Shown here: positions 12,138 through 24,129 of the stretch, in pieces
Layout: the number at the start of each line of letters is the position of its first letter
How positions within the stretch are numbered: position 1 is the first letter of the stretch
NCBI GenBank assembly: GCA_036435485.1
Contig: CM071599.1
Span: forward strand, 205,877,178-205,941,177
DNA from: Saposhnikovia divaricata
Lineage: Eukaryota; Streptophyta; Magnoliopsida; Apiales; Apiaceae
DNA: 64,000 nucleotides
Direction: 5' to 3'
Position numbers and translations under genes: made by a program
Notes under the pieces: generated by a model
Told to the model about the DNA's origin: nothing
What the model saw: the letters and a program-made list of their open reading frames with translations, nothing else
The model's database searches: none

Positions 12138-12810
12138 CAGTAAAACCTCTATAAATTAATATAGTTGAGACCGGAGAATTCTATTAATTTAGAGAGGTAT
12201 TAATTAACCGATAAATTAATAATTATTAATTTATAGAGAATTTTCGACATCAAAGAAAACTAATTTACAATTACATACATTTAAATAGAATGAATTGTTC
12301 AATTTATGTTTTATACTTAATTCAATTAATTCAATATATATTGTTTTCAAATTTAATGAGTATTTGCGAGATTCAAAGTAAATATTCATGTACATTTATA
12401 TGATATCAAGGATAAAACAACATTTTTCGAACTTTTATCACGTAAAGAATCACTCAAGACATCAAAAACATTGATTAATAACTTTTTAATATTTTACAAA
12501 AACACCACATTCGAACTTTTGGATGCAAAAAAGATGGTTAAAGAAAAGTTTCATATATATTCAAATTTTAATAACCACATAATAATATTTTAAAAAAAGG
12601 TAATACATAAATTTTTATGATTATAAATGAATTATTAATTTATAATATTATTGGGACCATATATTTATACAGGATTTTCAAAAAAATTATTATCTTATTA
12701 TCTTATCGAAATTGATCATTTTTTGAACTGGCCCAAGTTGGGACCGGAAGAAATTATTAACTTAGAGGGATTATTAATTTATCGAGTATTAATTTAAGGA
12801 GGTTTTACTG
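12138..12810. mobile_element. Pogo-type (Emigrant-like) MITE, 673 bp
   Basis: The ends are CAGTAAAACCTCTATAAATT and its near-perfect complement (TATTAATTTAAGGAGGTTTTACTG). TA lies on both sides (12136-12137 and 12811-12812). These ends match the Emigrant/Lemi pogo-related family of dicots. No coding capacity. Confidence 0.85.
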
Positions 12811-13735
12811 TACGTATCGATTTAAGGGGTCCCGGAAAAAAAGTCATCCAAAATTTACGAAACTTATTCTACAATGTCCTATGGAGAAACTAAGGACATA
12901 TCCAAGGTTTCAAGTCAAAAATATATGTGGGAGTATTTTTACGAATTTTCGAATGTAAAAATGGCCTTCCGGAACGACCGAAAAATTCTTTTATCTTTAC
13001 CGACAACTTAGACAAAAGTTTTGACTTGAAAAATATTCAAACATAATATTCCTTATGATATAATGACTATAAGGTCCAAGGAGTATTTAAGTTTGAATTT
13101 AAAATATTTTATCCGGACAAATAATGATTTACGGATATTTTGGAATAAAATCTCTTTTTGGTTTTTTGGCATGGTTTTTGGCAAGGCAATTTGATTGTAA
13201 ATATTTGACAAATATATCAAGAATATTTGAGAGTAAAACATTAAAGAGCGACACTCTTTTAAATAATTTGACCAATTTTGGTTCATAAAAGCAATGTTTG
13301 AAAATTCTCGATATTCGTGCCTTTTGCCGATGCCTAAATCTTTTGACATAAATAACCTAGAATATAAAATACCATCAACTTGATATTTTCATTCTAAGTC
13401 AATGTCTAAAATGTGTCGGAAAACATTTTTGGTTAGGTTTGGCAATTTGACCACTTTGACTTGATACCAGAAAATATCGTCTATGGGGGAGGATTCTAAG
13501 TGGAATCCTAAATCTAATTTAATTTCACTTTTATTTTGACAAATTCCAAAACCTAAAAGAGCGAAAGCTATGACTCTGTCAAAATCTCTGATAGATTTAA
13601 AACATCTAGGTTCCTCACTATCATCATAGTTCTGTGAATTAACACTTGCCACTGGTGAGTGTGGTGGTGTAACATTTTCAGCTCCCCCAGTGTTCCCCAC
13701 ATTTCCACTTTCAAAATCATTTTGTTCTTCCGCTT

Positions 13736-14838
13736 CTAACTCAAATTCTCCCAGAATTGAGAAACCTGTCTAGTGCTATCTTCTTGCTGCAACCACGGCC
13801 AACTAGTAGTCTCATCAAACACCACATCTCTACTGATGTAAACTTGATCACTCACAGGATCATATAATTTGTAGGCCTTTGTGCCAGGCTCTCTCCCAAG
13901 ATTTATAACCTGTATACTTCGATCACCCAGCTTACTTGTATGAGGTTTTGGTGTCTTCATGTGTGACATACATCCAAACACTGGTATGTGAGCCAAATTC
14001 GGTTTTGAGCCTGTCCATGCCTCATAGGGAGTCTGATTTGACAAGGCTCGAGTTGGCAACCTGTTAAGAACATAAACCGAATGTCGTACAACTTCACCCC
14101 ACAGTCTCCCTAGCAGCTTTATCTCCTTTAAATAACTTCGAGCCATCTCCACAACAGTTCTGTTTCGACGTTCAACCACTCCATTTTGTTGGGGTGTATA
14201 TGGTGCTGTATAATGTCGTTCAATCCCAGCTTCTTCACAATACCTTTTGAAATCATTCAAGGTGAACTCCCCCCCCCCCTCAATCAGTTCTGAACACTTT
14301 AATTCTCTTTTCTTTTCCATCTTCGACCAAAGTTCTAAATCTTTTAAACACTCCATAATCTTCATCCTTGCTCTTAAGCATATAGACCCACATTACTCGA
14401 CTGAAATCGTCAACTAGAAGGAAAAAATACTTATTTCCTCCAGCTGTGACAGGTTCAATTGGTCCACACAAATCACCATGTACTAACTGTAAGACATTAG
14501 TAGAACTATAGTTGGACTTCTGTGGAAACCCTTTTCTCGTTTGTTTGGACATCAAACATCCTTTGCATATTTCTGTACACTGAGTTATATTTGGTAACCC
14601 ATACACCATCTGATTCTTGCACATTAGTGACATAGACTGATAATTTGCGTGCCCTAATCGCATAACAGTTTGATAACTCATCAGACTTAGACAACAAACA
14701 AACATGCATAACAGTTTCAGCAAGTAACTTGTATAGTCTATTTGACGACCTTTTCACTTTCATGAGCAATTTTCCATCCTTCTCAAAAACCCACAAATAC
14801 TCTCCTTTTAACACTACCTTGTTTCCTTCTTGTGACAT
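13736..14838 (-). pseudogene. Copia GAG-pre-integrase and integrase core
   Basis: From 14838 leftward: a GAG-pre-integrase region, then the integrase catalytic core (LVHGDLCGPIEP, FLLVDDFSR, YTAPYTPQQNGVVERRNRT with the catalytic Glu), and a C-terminal region ending in VSDQVYISRDVVFDE. The frame shifts at a run of cytosines at 14268-14279, just after IKVFRTD where RGGEF is expected, and again near 14600. The coding sequence continues through the linker (13735-13595) to the insertion point. Confidence 0.88.
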
Positions 14839-14927
14839 TTGACCCAGACTTATTATATTGCTACAAAGCGTAGGAATAAAGAATACCTCGCGTAGTTTTC
14901 ATTTTTCTCATGTCTTGCATCTAAACA

Positions 14928-15310
14928 CTATTGAACCTTTCCCTCTATCTTCACAGTTGACCCATCTCCAAACTTTACCACCCCAGTGATTGCTTCGTTC
15001 AGTTCCACAAACTTGTCTTTGTCACCTGTCATATGGTTGCTCGCACCATTGTCTAAGTACCACAAATTCGAAGCTTCTCCCTTTTCTTTGCCATCAATTA
15101 TCAGTTTTGGAGCCACGTTCCTTTCAACCAGCATTATTTCTTCACAAACCTTCTCATGTTTAACCAACAATAAAGTTGATTCATCATCCTCTGTCTACGC
15201 CATGAGAACTTCTTGTCTTGCCTCCTTTGCTCGTCTTGGTTTTCAACAATCTGCTGCAAAATGACCATTCGTTTGACAATTATAGCACCTGAATTTACTC
15301 TTGTCTATTC
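14928..15310 (-). pseudogene. Copia zinc knuckle and aspartic protease
   Basis: A CCHC zinc knuckle (CYNCQTNGHFAADC) encoded near 15290-15250 is followed, after a stop and a frameshift, by the protease segment with WYLDNGASNHMTG (catalytic Asp of the D-x-G-A type). Normal order for a copia gag-pol polyprotein. Confidence 0.8.
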
Positions 15311-15365
15311 TTCCCCGTCCTCTCATGTTTGGCGTTCCTTCATAGCTTCCCCTGTTTATTCTTTT

Positions 15366-15982
15366 CTACCACTCTTCCCTTGTTATGAGCAGTTTGTTGT
15401 TCTCATCACTTTCTTTCTTACGCCATTCCTCCTCTGTAAGTAACAGTTGTACTCCAGTGGTTTCAGCTTGTCCTTTTGTTCTCTCCTCATGTGCTTTAAA
15501 TGACCCAATTGCCTCCTCCATTGTCATCGTCTCCAAATTCCCAAATTGCTCTATAGTTGAAGCGATTTGTAAGAATTTAGACGGGACAACACGCAACACT
15601 TTCTTCACTACATATGACTCTTTCACTGTCTCACCCAGTGCTCGAATATTGGTGACCAGACCTATGAGCTTTATACAGAAATCCTCCAGTTGATTTGTAT
15701 CTTTCATACTCAACGCCTCGAACTCTGCTTTCAAAGTTTGTACCTTTTCCCCTTTTGCTCGTTCAGCACATTGACACATAATCTTTAATTATCACTTCCC
15801 AGACCTCTTTCGCTTTCTTTCTTTCGGCTAAAGAGAGCAACATTTCTTCTGATATGCTTTGACATATCATGGCAAGAGCAATCTTGTCCACCTTTTCTTC
15901 TACAACAATCTTTGGGTCGGTTGATTTCACTGCCTCCCAAACTCCATGTGCCTGCATGAAGACCCTCATTTTCATTGACCAA
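15366..15982 (-). pseudogene. Copia gag
   Basis: Nucleocapsid precursor of the retrotransposon (UBN2-type gag). Two overlapping frames, 15982-15763 and 15779-15366, join at a frameshift near 15777. Motifs include VWEAVKSTDP, EVWEVIIKDY, KVQTLKAEFEALSMKD and TIEQFGNLETMTMEEAIG, typical of plant copia gag. The initiation region lies a few codons 5' of 15982, just downstream of the primer-binding site. Confidence 0.82.
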
Positions 15983-16102
15983 ACGGTATAATTTGTTCTG
16001 GTTTACATTGGGTAACTCAAACCCATCGTTCCTCTCTTACTCTTGCATGCATCCATTATGCCTGACTTCGACATGCACTCTTAAACAGCTACGAACACCT
16101 AT

Positions 16103-16114
16103 GCTCTAATACCA
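16103..16114 (-). promoter_or_regulatory. Primer-binding site of the copia element
   Basis: The minus strand reads TGGTATTAGAGC, one base from the initiator tRNA-Met complement TGGTATCAGAGC. It lies two bases from the LTR end. Confidence 0.8.
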
Positions 16115-16116
16115 AA

Positions 16117-16431
16117 TGATGTTTGTAACCTGTGTATACTCTGCAATGTAAAGCTCAGACACACACACACATATGATTCACACACACATATGTTTGAGAA
16201 CTCTGTTTCTCTTATTTGCAGAATGGGAAAATACAAAGGTAATAAAGAGCAAGCAGCCACACATATTATGGCTACAAAATTGGATCTAAACGACTCCTAA
16301 GAATGTTTCTTACAATCAAGCTTTATTTTCTCAATCTTCCTACAATCAAGCTAACAACTACTGACGAGTTCAAACTCTAACAATGCAGACTAAATAAAAC
16401 AAAACACAAGATAATAAAACATATGTCAACA
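16117..16431 (-). repeat. 5' LTR of the minus-strand copia element, 315 bp
   Basis: Read on the minus strand it begins TGTTGACATATG and ends ACAAACATCA, the TG...CA form, directly beside the primer-binding site. It contains a CA-rich tract (about 16150-16190). No partner LTR is present, so age cannot be judged from LTR divergence. Confidence 0.75.
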
Positions 16432-17194
16432 AACTCCTGGCTAAATCGGATCGAATTATATTAACTAACCAATCGCTCTAAATATTAGAGAAACGTTTAA
16501 TCAGTTCCCCAATCACATGCATGAGTTAAATGTAGAAGCACATAAAGTGAGATTAAAGAATGAACTTTGTTTACTCCACCGGAAGTGGGGGAGTGCAAGG
16601 TAGCGTGAGTTGGTATTATAGTCAAATTAAACTTGAGTTTGTTTACGCGTATGCCACCATTAATTATCGGCTAAGTTTTGGTCTTAATGTAATAAATAAT
16701 TTCATCTAGTTTGACCAAGACCCAGATGCTATATGTACTAGTTATTGCCTCCTGCTAGGAGTACTTTTCTTTTTTCTTGCAGAAGCTAACATATTTAATC
16801 CTCCCTTCGTTGACCATCCCATGATCTCTCTGGTCTATTTCAACATTTTTATAGTATATTTTTACTTTGAACAAGAAATGATGATATCATTACCTAACGA
16901 AGTCACATGAATTTCTTTTCTTTTTTTTTAGATTATTTTAAGAACTAATGTGCCGCAGATAAAAATGCTTGTTATACTTTTTTTTTTTTTGTCAAAATGT
17001 GGCAGTTTTGTTTATAAATAATAAATATCTGTTAAATAAGTGATTTCGCAAAATTTATTTATTTATTTATTTATTTTTTATAAGTGATTTTGCAAAATTT
17101 AGATAATTATTTGGTAATAATTTTTGATGAGGATACTTTTTGAGATATAATATAGAAAGGTAAGAATTATTAATGGGATGTATTTTGAGATATA
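16432..17194. other. AT-rich spacer
   Basis: No gene, LTR or inverted repeat seen. Poly-T and TTTA-repeat tracts at 16921-17070. Confidence 0.5.
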
Positions 17195-17458
17195 CTCTCA
17201 TTGTCCCTCTCATTTATTTACACTTTTCTTTTCGGAATTTCCCTCTTAATTCTTTATATTTGAAAACTTACCCAAAATAGTAAATTTTATAATATAAAAG
17301 TAACTACACACTACTTTCCTTCACTAACTCACTTTATTACATAAAATATTGATTGATCTCACCACTTTACATATGTTTCTTATTCTTCTCCATTATTTTA
17401 CACTTTTTCTTAAACTCCGTGCCCAATTCATATGTAAACAAATGAGAGGGAGGGGGAG
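17195..17458. mobile_element. Stowaway MITE, 264 bp
   Basis: Left end CTCTCATTGTCCCTCTCATT, right end AATGAGAGGGAGGGGGAG, with TA on both sides (17193-17194 and 17459-17460). Terminal pattern and duplication fit Stowaway. Confidence 0.82.
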
Positions 17459-19662
17459 TAACATATAAAAGCAAGGTTGTAAAAATAAAAAAAAAGGTTT
17501 AACTCGATTTACTTCCGAAAAAATGAGTACTCGTAAATCGGGTGAATACTCGGATTGAGTACTCGGATAACTAATCGAATATTATTTATATAATTTTTAC
17601 TCAAAATATCAAATTCACATATCACAAAATTTAATAACATTTTTGATAATGTAAAAACATTAATATTATGTGGGTGTTTGGGATATCATAAAATATATAT
17701 GTAACTTATAACTTAAATGAATAAGCATCATATAAATGATAAGTAGAAGAATTCTTATAAGTTATACAAGTGTTTAGATAAATTTACTTATAAGTTGGTG
17801 AAATATTTATTAAATTAAATTAAAAAATATTAATTATTTGATATAATAATCTCAATACATACATATGACATTTATAAATACAAATGTAAAAATATAAAAT
17901 ATTAAACAAGTAAAAAAATCAAATAATAAAAAATAAGTTGCGAAAAAGTGAGTCGTTACTAACTTTAATTTATCAACATTTTATATCCGGGAGTAAGGGA
18001 GATCAAGTGGTATGGTCGTAAGGTAAAAAAGTAAAGTTTAAATTATAATTATTTCTATACTTAAAAAATTATAATTATTGTTATAATTAAAAAAATGTAG
18101 GGAATTTACAAAAAAAATGTACTAGAGATCATTGATATCATGAACCCTACAAAACAATTAGGAAATAACATATCATTTTTCACATACAAAAAATATAAAT
18201 ACATAAAAAAGGTATTAGAATAATGTATCATTAGAACAAAAAGTATAACAAGCAAGGTAAATAAAGTATAACAAAAAACTTCCTACTCCAAAAATAATTA
18301 CAAAGTAAAAAAAATATTTTTTAAAATGTACCCAGAAATAAAATGGTAAAGTAAGACTTTTAAATTGTTAAAAAAAATTAATAATTAGAAATGACACAAA
18401 AATTCATCAAAATTTACAAAAATATATTTTACAAAATAAATGTTAATTTTAAATTAATTCTAAATCCAGTAAACTAAAATTCACAAAAACTTTAAGATAA
18501 TGCATGTACAACAACAATTAACTAAGAAAAAACGTAACACATATGATAGGTTACTTCAAAAAATGCTAATTAATATAACACGTAATATCACAAACATTCG
18601 AAAAACATTTAATAAACAAAACAACAAAAGTAATATTCAAACATATTAAAACATTTAATTTCAATAGAAAATTTCAAAAGAGTTCAAAACACTTAGAAAA
18701 AAACCTACCATACATGAAAAAACTTTTTGATAATGGCATGTTAATTATATTATATCCTATATATAATTGGCATAATTTACTCGGTTGGTTTGGTTGTTAG
18801 GGGCATATAAGTTAATTCAAAAATATTATTAGTACTTAAATTTTTTAATATATTAGATATGAATGAAAATTATTATTAAATTGTACATCTTATTTAAAAA
18901 ATTATGAACAGAATTTATAGACATAATTTTAGAATTTTTCAGAAGAAAAATCAAAATTAATAATATAGAGTATGATAAAGTTAGTGAGTAAACACATTAT
19001 AAAAAAATATTAATTTAAAATTTTAAAAATTGAAAAAATATGAATTCTCATGTAAAAAAAAAATACAACAACAATTAAAATATTTAAAAATATGTAATTA
19101 GAATAATTATCATTAATTTAATGAAATTTGCAAATATTGTTTTTTAAATTTTTCAGAAAAATAAAAAAACAAAAATTTAACATAAAAGTTCACTAATAAT
19201 ATTTATAAAACATCCGTATCGCACCGGTATAAAGCTACTAAACTATAAGTTGAGTTAATAAGTTGAGTAGACAAACACCCTTCATTATATCCTATTTATA
19301 ATTAGTCAAGGTAAAAACGTAATTTTAAACAAAATATTCTATATATAATTTTGAAACAAAATTTAATATTACAGTTAAAAACAATAAACACAAGTAATAC
19401 ATCTGGGTTAAGAAAGTATTAGTAGTATAAATCCTACGTCACAATTAAAAAGCATCATTTATTATATAGTAGTCCTACATCACAATTAACAAACAAGATA
19501 TCATTTATTATATCACAAACATGAACATATTTTATTTTTTTTTAATTTCATTGGGTTTGTGAGTATACACTTTGCCTTATTAAGAACTGATCTATGCAAT
19601 TTGATACAGTTTTTACTTATCTTGAAAAGGATATATATATACTGAATCATTTTTTTACAACA

Positions 19663-19667
<5 letters not shown>

Positions 19668-19702
<35 letters not shown>
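19668..19702. repeat. (TA)n microsatellite
   Basis: Uninterrupted TA dinucleotides. Confidence 0.95.
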
Positions 19703-19705
<3 letters not shown>

Positions 19706-19801
19706 AGAATCCAAATATATTATTCTTAATATTTCAAAAAAACAAAACGATTTAAAATGCTAAAAAAATTATAATAATCAGAATTATACTACACATAATA
19801 T

Positions 19802-20382
19802 TAGGGCTGCACATGGGTAAGGTTGGGTCAACTTTTTGTCAAATCCCGACCCAACCCAACTAGTTTATAAAAAATCAACCCATTAATTGAAAAAAATTTC
19901 TGTAACCCAACCCCGACCCAACCCAATTAGTTCGGTTTCGTTCGGGTTGGATCAGGTTAAATTTACTAATCGGAAGAATTTTGTAGAAAATCCCGCACAT
20001 TGCAGAAAATTCTGCACTTCGCAGAAATTGTTGCAGAATCCAGAAAGTGTTGCAGAAAATGTTGCAGAAGCCAGAAAGTGTTGTAGAATGTTGTAGAAAG
20101 TGTTGCAGAAAATTTATATAGTGCAGAAAATTTATAGAATTTGTGGAAAATATTCAAAAAATATATTGAATATGTAGAAAATATGCAAAAAAATCTGCAT
20201 TTTATGTAAATGGGTTGGGTTGGGTTAGGTAAGAATTAAAATTTGTTAAACCCTTACCCAACCCAATTAGTTCAGGATTTTTTTAAAATTAACCCGTAGA
20301 ACCCATGATTCTGGACGGTTCGGTTTAATCGGTTAAAAACACGGTCAGTTTGGTCGGTTTTCGGAACCCATGTGCAACCCTA
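19802..20382. mobile_element. hAT-type MITE, 581 bp
   Basis: Ends TAGGGCTGCACATGGGT and the complement of TAGGGTTGCACATGGGT, flanked by CATAATAT on both sides (19794-19801 and 20383-20390). The interior has GGTTGGGT / ACCCAACCC arms and GTTGCAGAA direct repeats (20020-20110). Non-coding. Confidence 0.88.
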
Positions 20383-20949
20383 CATAATATACTTCAAAAA
20401 TTAAAAACTAAAAAAAAAGTTTTAAAGAAAAACAAAAAAATACAAACAAATAACAATCAATACACACCGCAAAACCACATTATACCACCCATATTTATTT
20501 TTAAAAAATCACCTTCAAAAAACCACTCACAAATAAAAAAACATAAAAAAATATTAATGAAATACTCAATAACAAATTCAATAATAATTATTAAAAAAAA
20601 CCTTTATCCTTTAAAAATTAATAATATATTATAACATAATGTTTTAACATAAAATATGTGAAAATGAACTTTAAATAAAAATACAAAACACTTGAAATAA
20701 AATTCAAAATAAATCCTAACAAATATAATAAAAACAGATGAAGGGCTTTTGTCCCACCCCTCTAGCTAATGATTTTTTTTTTGCTAGTAAATTGAAATAG
20801 ACTTATAAACTATAAGTTGGTTAATATTGTGGTAGACAACCGGTCCTATATTTATCTGCTTAATAATATTCATCAATATAGGTGATTTAATCGGAGGCAG
20901 TTTCAAGTTGTAGACGCAGTAATATAACACCAAAAATGTGTAGAGTGGG

Positions 20950-21135
20950 TGTCAACCCAAGTCCCACATCGATAAGATAAAGAAGAATTATCTTGAATAT
21001 AAGCAGCCAAAACAACTCTATTAGTATGAGGCCTTTTGGGAGGAGCCCAAAAACAAATCCGTGCGGGCGTGGCCACAGCCCAAAGCGGACAATGTCATAC
21101 TAATGTGGAGTTAATTGGTGCTGCGCGGCCCAACA
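20950..21135 (+). repeat. TRIM-like LTR, 186 bp
   Basis: Begins TGTCAACCCAAGTCCCACAT and ends GCGGCCCAACA, two bases before a primer-binding site. The LTR contains an imperfect inverted repeat (ATTAGTATGAGG ... CATACTAAT). LTRs this short are typical of TRIM elements. Confidence 0.7.
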
Positions 21136-21137
21136 AG

Positions 21138-21149
21138 TGGTATCAGAGC
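21138..21149 (+). promoter_or_regulatory. Primer-binding site of the TRIM-like element
   Basis: TGGTATCAGAGC, a perfect initiator tRNA-Met complement, two bases after the LTR end. Confidence 0.85.
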
Positions 21150-21399
21150 CGATGGTTAAGAAAGTTTATCCTGGGGTTGCAGGCTGCAAGTTGTGTGGTG
21201 TGGGCTCTCCAGAACTGCGGTTGGAGATCTTGGACGGCTTGTGTCGAAAGTCTTCCTGACACTGAGGTGGTCAGGCGGCGTGTCCCGCAAGATGAAGAGC
21301 CCAACAAGTGAGTAAAGGTGGTATAAGGGTCACAAGATTGGTGGTTCTCTTGGATTGAGGGGAGATAAGAGATAGTTCTCTAGTATATAGAGCAACTAG

Positions 21400-21496
21400 T
21401 TAACTCCATTAGTATGAGGCCTTTTGGGAGTTACCCAAAAAACAAATCCGTGCGGGTTCAGCCCAAAGCGGGCAATATCATACTAATGTGGAGTTA
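21400..21496 (+). repeat. Second, 5'-truncated copy of the TRIM-like LTR
   Basis: ATTAGTATGAGGCCTTTTGG through CATACTAATGTGGAGTTAA matches the 3' two thirds of the LTR at 20950-21135. The first part of the LTR and its TG start are missing. It may be the 3' LTR of a degraded TRIM. The 21150-21390 internal segment is non-coding. Confidence 0.6.
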
Positions 21497-22029
21497 AGAC
21501 CTGCTTAGCAGCAAGCACTAATCATTAAAAATAAAATCGAACCCGCAAACGCGAACTCAATTGATAAACTCTGGAATCCACCAGAAAAGATGAGAAAACT
21601 CTAAAGGGTTTTATAATTCAATAAAAGATAATAGATCCTACAATACGATGATGTTTTTATATGTAGGGATATAAAACCCTAAAGAAAAAGAAATAAAAAC
21701 AAATCCAAATTTAAATAAAATATTTATTATAAAGCAGCATGATCATACAGTATTGAACGTGTCCATGCTTTATATTTGCTTTCCACTGCCAATTTTTCAT
21801 GATTTAGCATGATCACGCAGCCCGTTGACATGGTCGTGCTAATCTTGCAGAAATCAGCCGCTTGCTCCAATTATTCTAGCATGCTCATGCAACCCAATAG
21901 CGTGTTCATGCCGGCATGCATCCTCATCGTGATCATGTCGTCTTCAACGCGATCATACCGTTATTCTTCCTTACTTCCTTGTAAGCCTTTTTCAGTAAAA
22001 TCTTTCTTCAGAAACCCGGACCTCTTGTC
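21497..22029. other. Probable gypsy 3' non-coding/LTR sequence
   Basis: No gene. Direct repeats of the type CATGATCATG / GATCACGCAG (21740-21960) are seen. Position, downstream of the minus-strand gypsy pol tail, suggests LTR-derived DNA, but no paired LTR was found. Confidence 0.35.
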
Positions 22030-23570
22030 CTACATCAGTCCCTCCCACCTGTGAAAAACTCGTCCCCGAGTTCTCATGTAAATAAAAAAAACTACCTCTA
22101 CTTGCTTCTTATCTCTCCATGGTGGTATCTTTGTAGGCAGATGCCCTATTGGTACCTTGTACTTAACTTTCTCCTCTGAAATATCTTTTAGGCATGAAGG
22201 CATCGTAATAATTACCCAAAACCAACCACGATCAACCATTGCAAGCACAAATTTAGAATCAACATCAAAAAGCTCAAGTCATGTTCCAAGAAACATTGCA
22301 CATTCATATAATGACTTCAAGACACAATTTTCTCTTAATGGATACAAAACATAGTTCCCATCATTATTTATGAAGTCAACTGTTTTTTTCACACTTCTCT
22401 GAAATAAATTCAAATCAGATTGAAACGGTCTCCCCAATACTAACTGACACACATCCACATCAAAATTATCAAAAGCTGTAGTATCCTTATACTTCAAACT
22501 AGCAATGTCAATCATATAATTTTCTCTTACGGTAGTGATAGCTAATGGATTGATCCAAACAACATTATGTGGTGTCACATGAATTTGTGGAGGTAGTTTG
22601 AATTCATTAACCATCTCCCACAAATTAAAGTTCATATGATATTCACAATCTACCACATTCTCAAAATTTTGGGGACTCACCTTACACAATGACTGAATTA
22701 AACTTTGAGGTTGCTTGTTAATGCTTAAAGACTTTTTATGCACACCTTTAACTTGTATATCATCATCGTTTCCATCTTTATTGACATCCTCAAAGCTTTC
22801 TTCTGGCTCCTTGTCCTTGTCTTCTTGTATAACCATATCATTTTTGTCAAAATCGGAAGACATACAACTTTCTGTGCCTACTATCTCACACTCATCTTCA
22901 CCTATATGCACATCTTTCAAATCTTTTAAATAATTTTCCACATATTCATAACCAAACTCTTTTTCGTCGCCCACATCTAAAAAATCGTCATGATTTGGTT
23001 GAGGACATTCAACAAACACATTATCGACATGAATGGGTTCATAATTTTGAATTATAACATCCTCTTGCTTACGTTCACTATACATCTTATAAACATAACT
23101 CTCTAGTAAAAACCTATCCATCATCAAATGTCTCATCCGTCACCATGTTTTGTCTGACCCTTTTCCTTGTCGCTGCCTCTGAAGAACAACTCATTTCCAC
23201 CATCTAGAAGCGATGCCCTTTAAACAAATCACCACCATGTTAACTTGCATAATTTCAGGAACCCCCACGACATCGAAAAATTTATCAACATCATCCTTTC
23301 AATCTAGGAACTCCTCACCTCCCATATATCCATAAAATAATGGTATAACAGGCTTTTCAATATAATCGTCGCTATTACGCTGGTTACCCATACTTGTCTC
23401 GGAGCTACAACTTTCACCAAAAAAGATATTTTTTGTCTCGATGAATTCGATTTCGAAATTCTCTTTCACCTCTATATTGGAAGTAATTGTTCATGCTTTC
23501 TGCCAATGTATTCATCTGGTCTGTCAAAGACTTGAGAGTCGCGGTAAAATCCGTCATAACCTCTGCAAGA
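22030..23570 (-). pseudogene. Ty3/gypsy gag-protease remnant, lacking RT and integrase
   Basis: Read right to left. A gag segment (about 23350-23080) gives FFDVVGVPEIMQVNMV, ASRWWK and MRHLMMDRFLLESYVYKMYS, matching the FL-W..VE..F / RF.P..Y gag pattern of plant gypsy elements. An acidic linker follows. Then comes a retropepsin-like segment with VDVCQLVLGRPFQSDLNLF (about 22470-22410), the counterpart of the conserved LLGRPW motif. The main open frame is 23136-22279. Reverse transcriptase, RNase H and integrase are absent and the pol tail follows directly (22248-22030), so this is an internally deleted copy. Confidence 0.72.
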
Positions 23571-23708
23571 TCTTTTTTGATATTTAGTTCTCCCCCAACG
23601 AATCAGGTAACGAAAAGACAGGGAAAATCCTGCTCTGATGCCCCTTGACGTAGTATGGAAGCCAAGGAGAAGCAGTTTTTTTTAAATAAGAGAACCACCA
23701 ATCCAAGA

Positions 23709-23770
23709 GATAACAAGTGAGTAGCGGCGGTATAAGGGTCACAAGATTGGTGGTTCTTGGATTGAGGGGA
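23709..23770 (+). repeat. 62-bp copy of TRIM-internal sequence fused to a copia LTR
   Basis: AACAAGTGAGTAGCGGCGGT through TTGGATTGAGGGGAGA repeats the segment 21305-21366 of the TRIM-like internal region with few changes. It runs directly into the truncated copia LTR at 23771. Confidence 0.7.
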
Positions 23771-24030
23771 GATTGGAGTTTTGGAGCATTGCAAAAGTTA
23801 GAGAATTGTGTGCAATACACAAGAGAGAGCTTTTGTAATCAAGGTGAGGTGATTGTATTCAAGAGTGTTGAGTAAGGGAGCGACTCCAATCTTGTAATAT
23901 AATCATATTTAGTGGATTTATGGTTTTACCCTCCCTTGAGGGGTTTCCACGTTAAATTGTTGTGTTCTTTACTTTCGTGTTTGTTATTGTGTTTGATTAA
24001 CGTTGATCTATAGTGGATGCGATCCTAACA
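23771..24030 (+). repeat. 5'-truncated copia LTR, plus orientation
   Basis: Ends GATCCTAACA just before the primer-binding site. It starts in mid-LTR at GGAGTTTTGGAGCATTGC. The complete upstream part of this LTR family is seen in the inverted copy at 25453-25868. Confidence 0.75.
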
Positions 24031-24033
24031 AAC

Positions 24034-24046
24034 TGGTATCAAGAGC
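24034..24046 (+). promoter_or_regulatory. Primer-binding site of the plus-strand copia remnant
   Basis: TGGTATCAAGAGC, close to the initiator tRNA-Met complement, three bases after the LTR. Confidence 0.75.
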
Positions 24047-24129
24047 TTGGGTTCGAGAAGTAGATTAAGGAAATCACGAAGTAATTTGCGCGTTGTTAGT
24101 TGGTTGTGAGTTAATTTTTTCTTGGCTTG

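Larger units (their letters stand above)
9768..13586. mobile_element. 3.8-kb insertion splitting the copia element, 8-bp flanking repeat
   Basis: The copia reading breaks at RCFKSIRD (right side) and resumes at DLYNETEL (left side). The octamer TCTGATAG stands at both junctions (9760-9767 and 13587-13594), so this is an insertion with target duplication. I find no terminal inverted repeats, LTRs, poly(A) tail or protein domain. The left end has the motif GAAGGGGGCTTGAATAGC, seen at the edges of unclassified plant repeats. The interior holds a minisatellite (10590-10729) and a MITE (12138-12810). The class is unknown to me. Confidence 0.65.
6285..16431 (-). mobile_element. Ty1/copia retrotransposon, minus strand, 3'-truncated, internally triplicated and interrupted
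   Basis: Read from right to left the order is 5' LTR (16117-16431), primer-binding site (16103-16114), gag, zinc knuckle, protease, integrase, reverse transcriptase and part of RNase H. This is the copia order. The 3' LTR is missing. A 3.8-kb segment (9768-13586) is inserted between integrase and reverse transcriptase, and the RT segment is present three times. Every domain carries frameshifts or stops, so the copy is non-functional. Confidence 0.9.

Noticed and set aside
13389..13700. 103-aa minus-strand frame as one protein
   Set aside because: It is a chance fusion: 13700-13595 is copia linker and the rest is the 3.8-kb insertion.
20350..20634. Lys/Asn/Ile-rich plus-strand frame
   Set aside because: Composition is that of AT-rich non-coding DNA, and it begins inside the end of a MITE.
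20950..21135. Cassandra-type TRIM with 5S rRNA in its LTR
   Set aside because: No 5S-like sequence is visible in the LTR.
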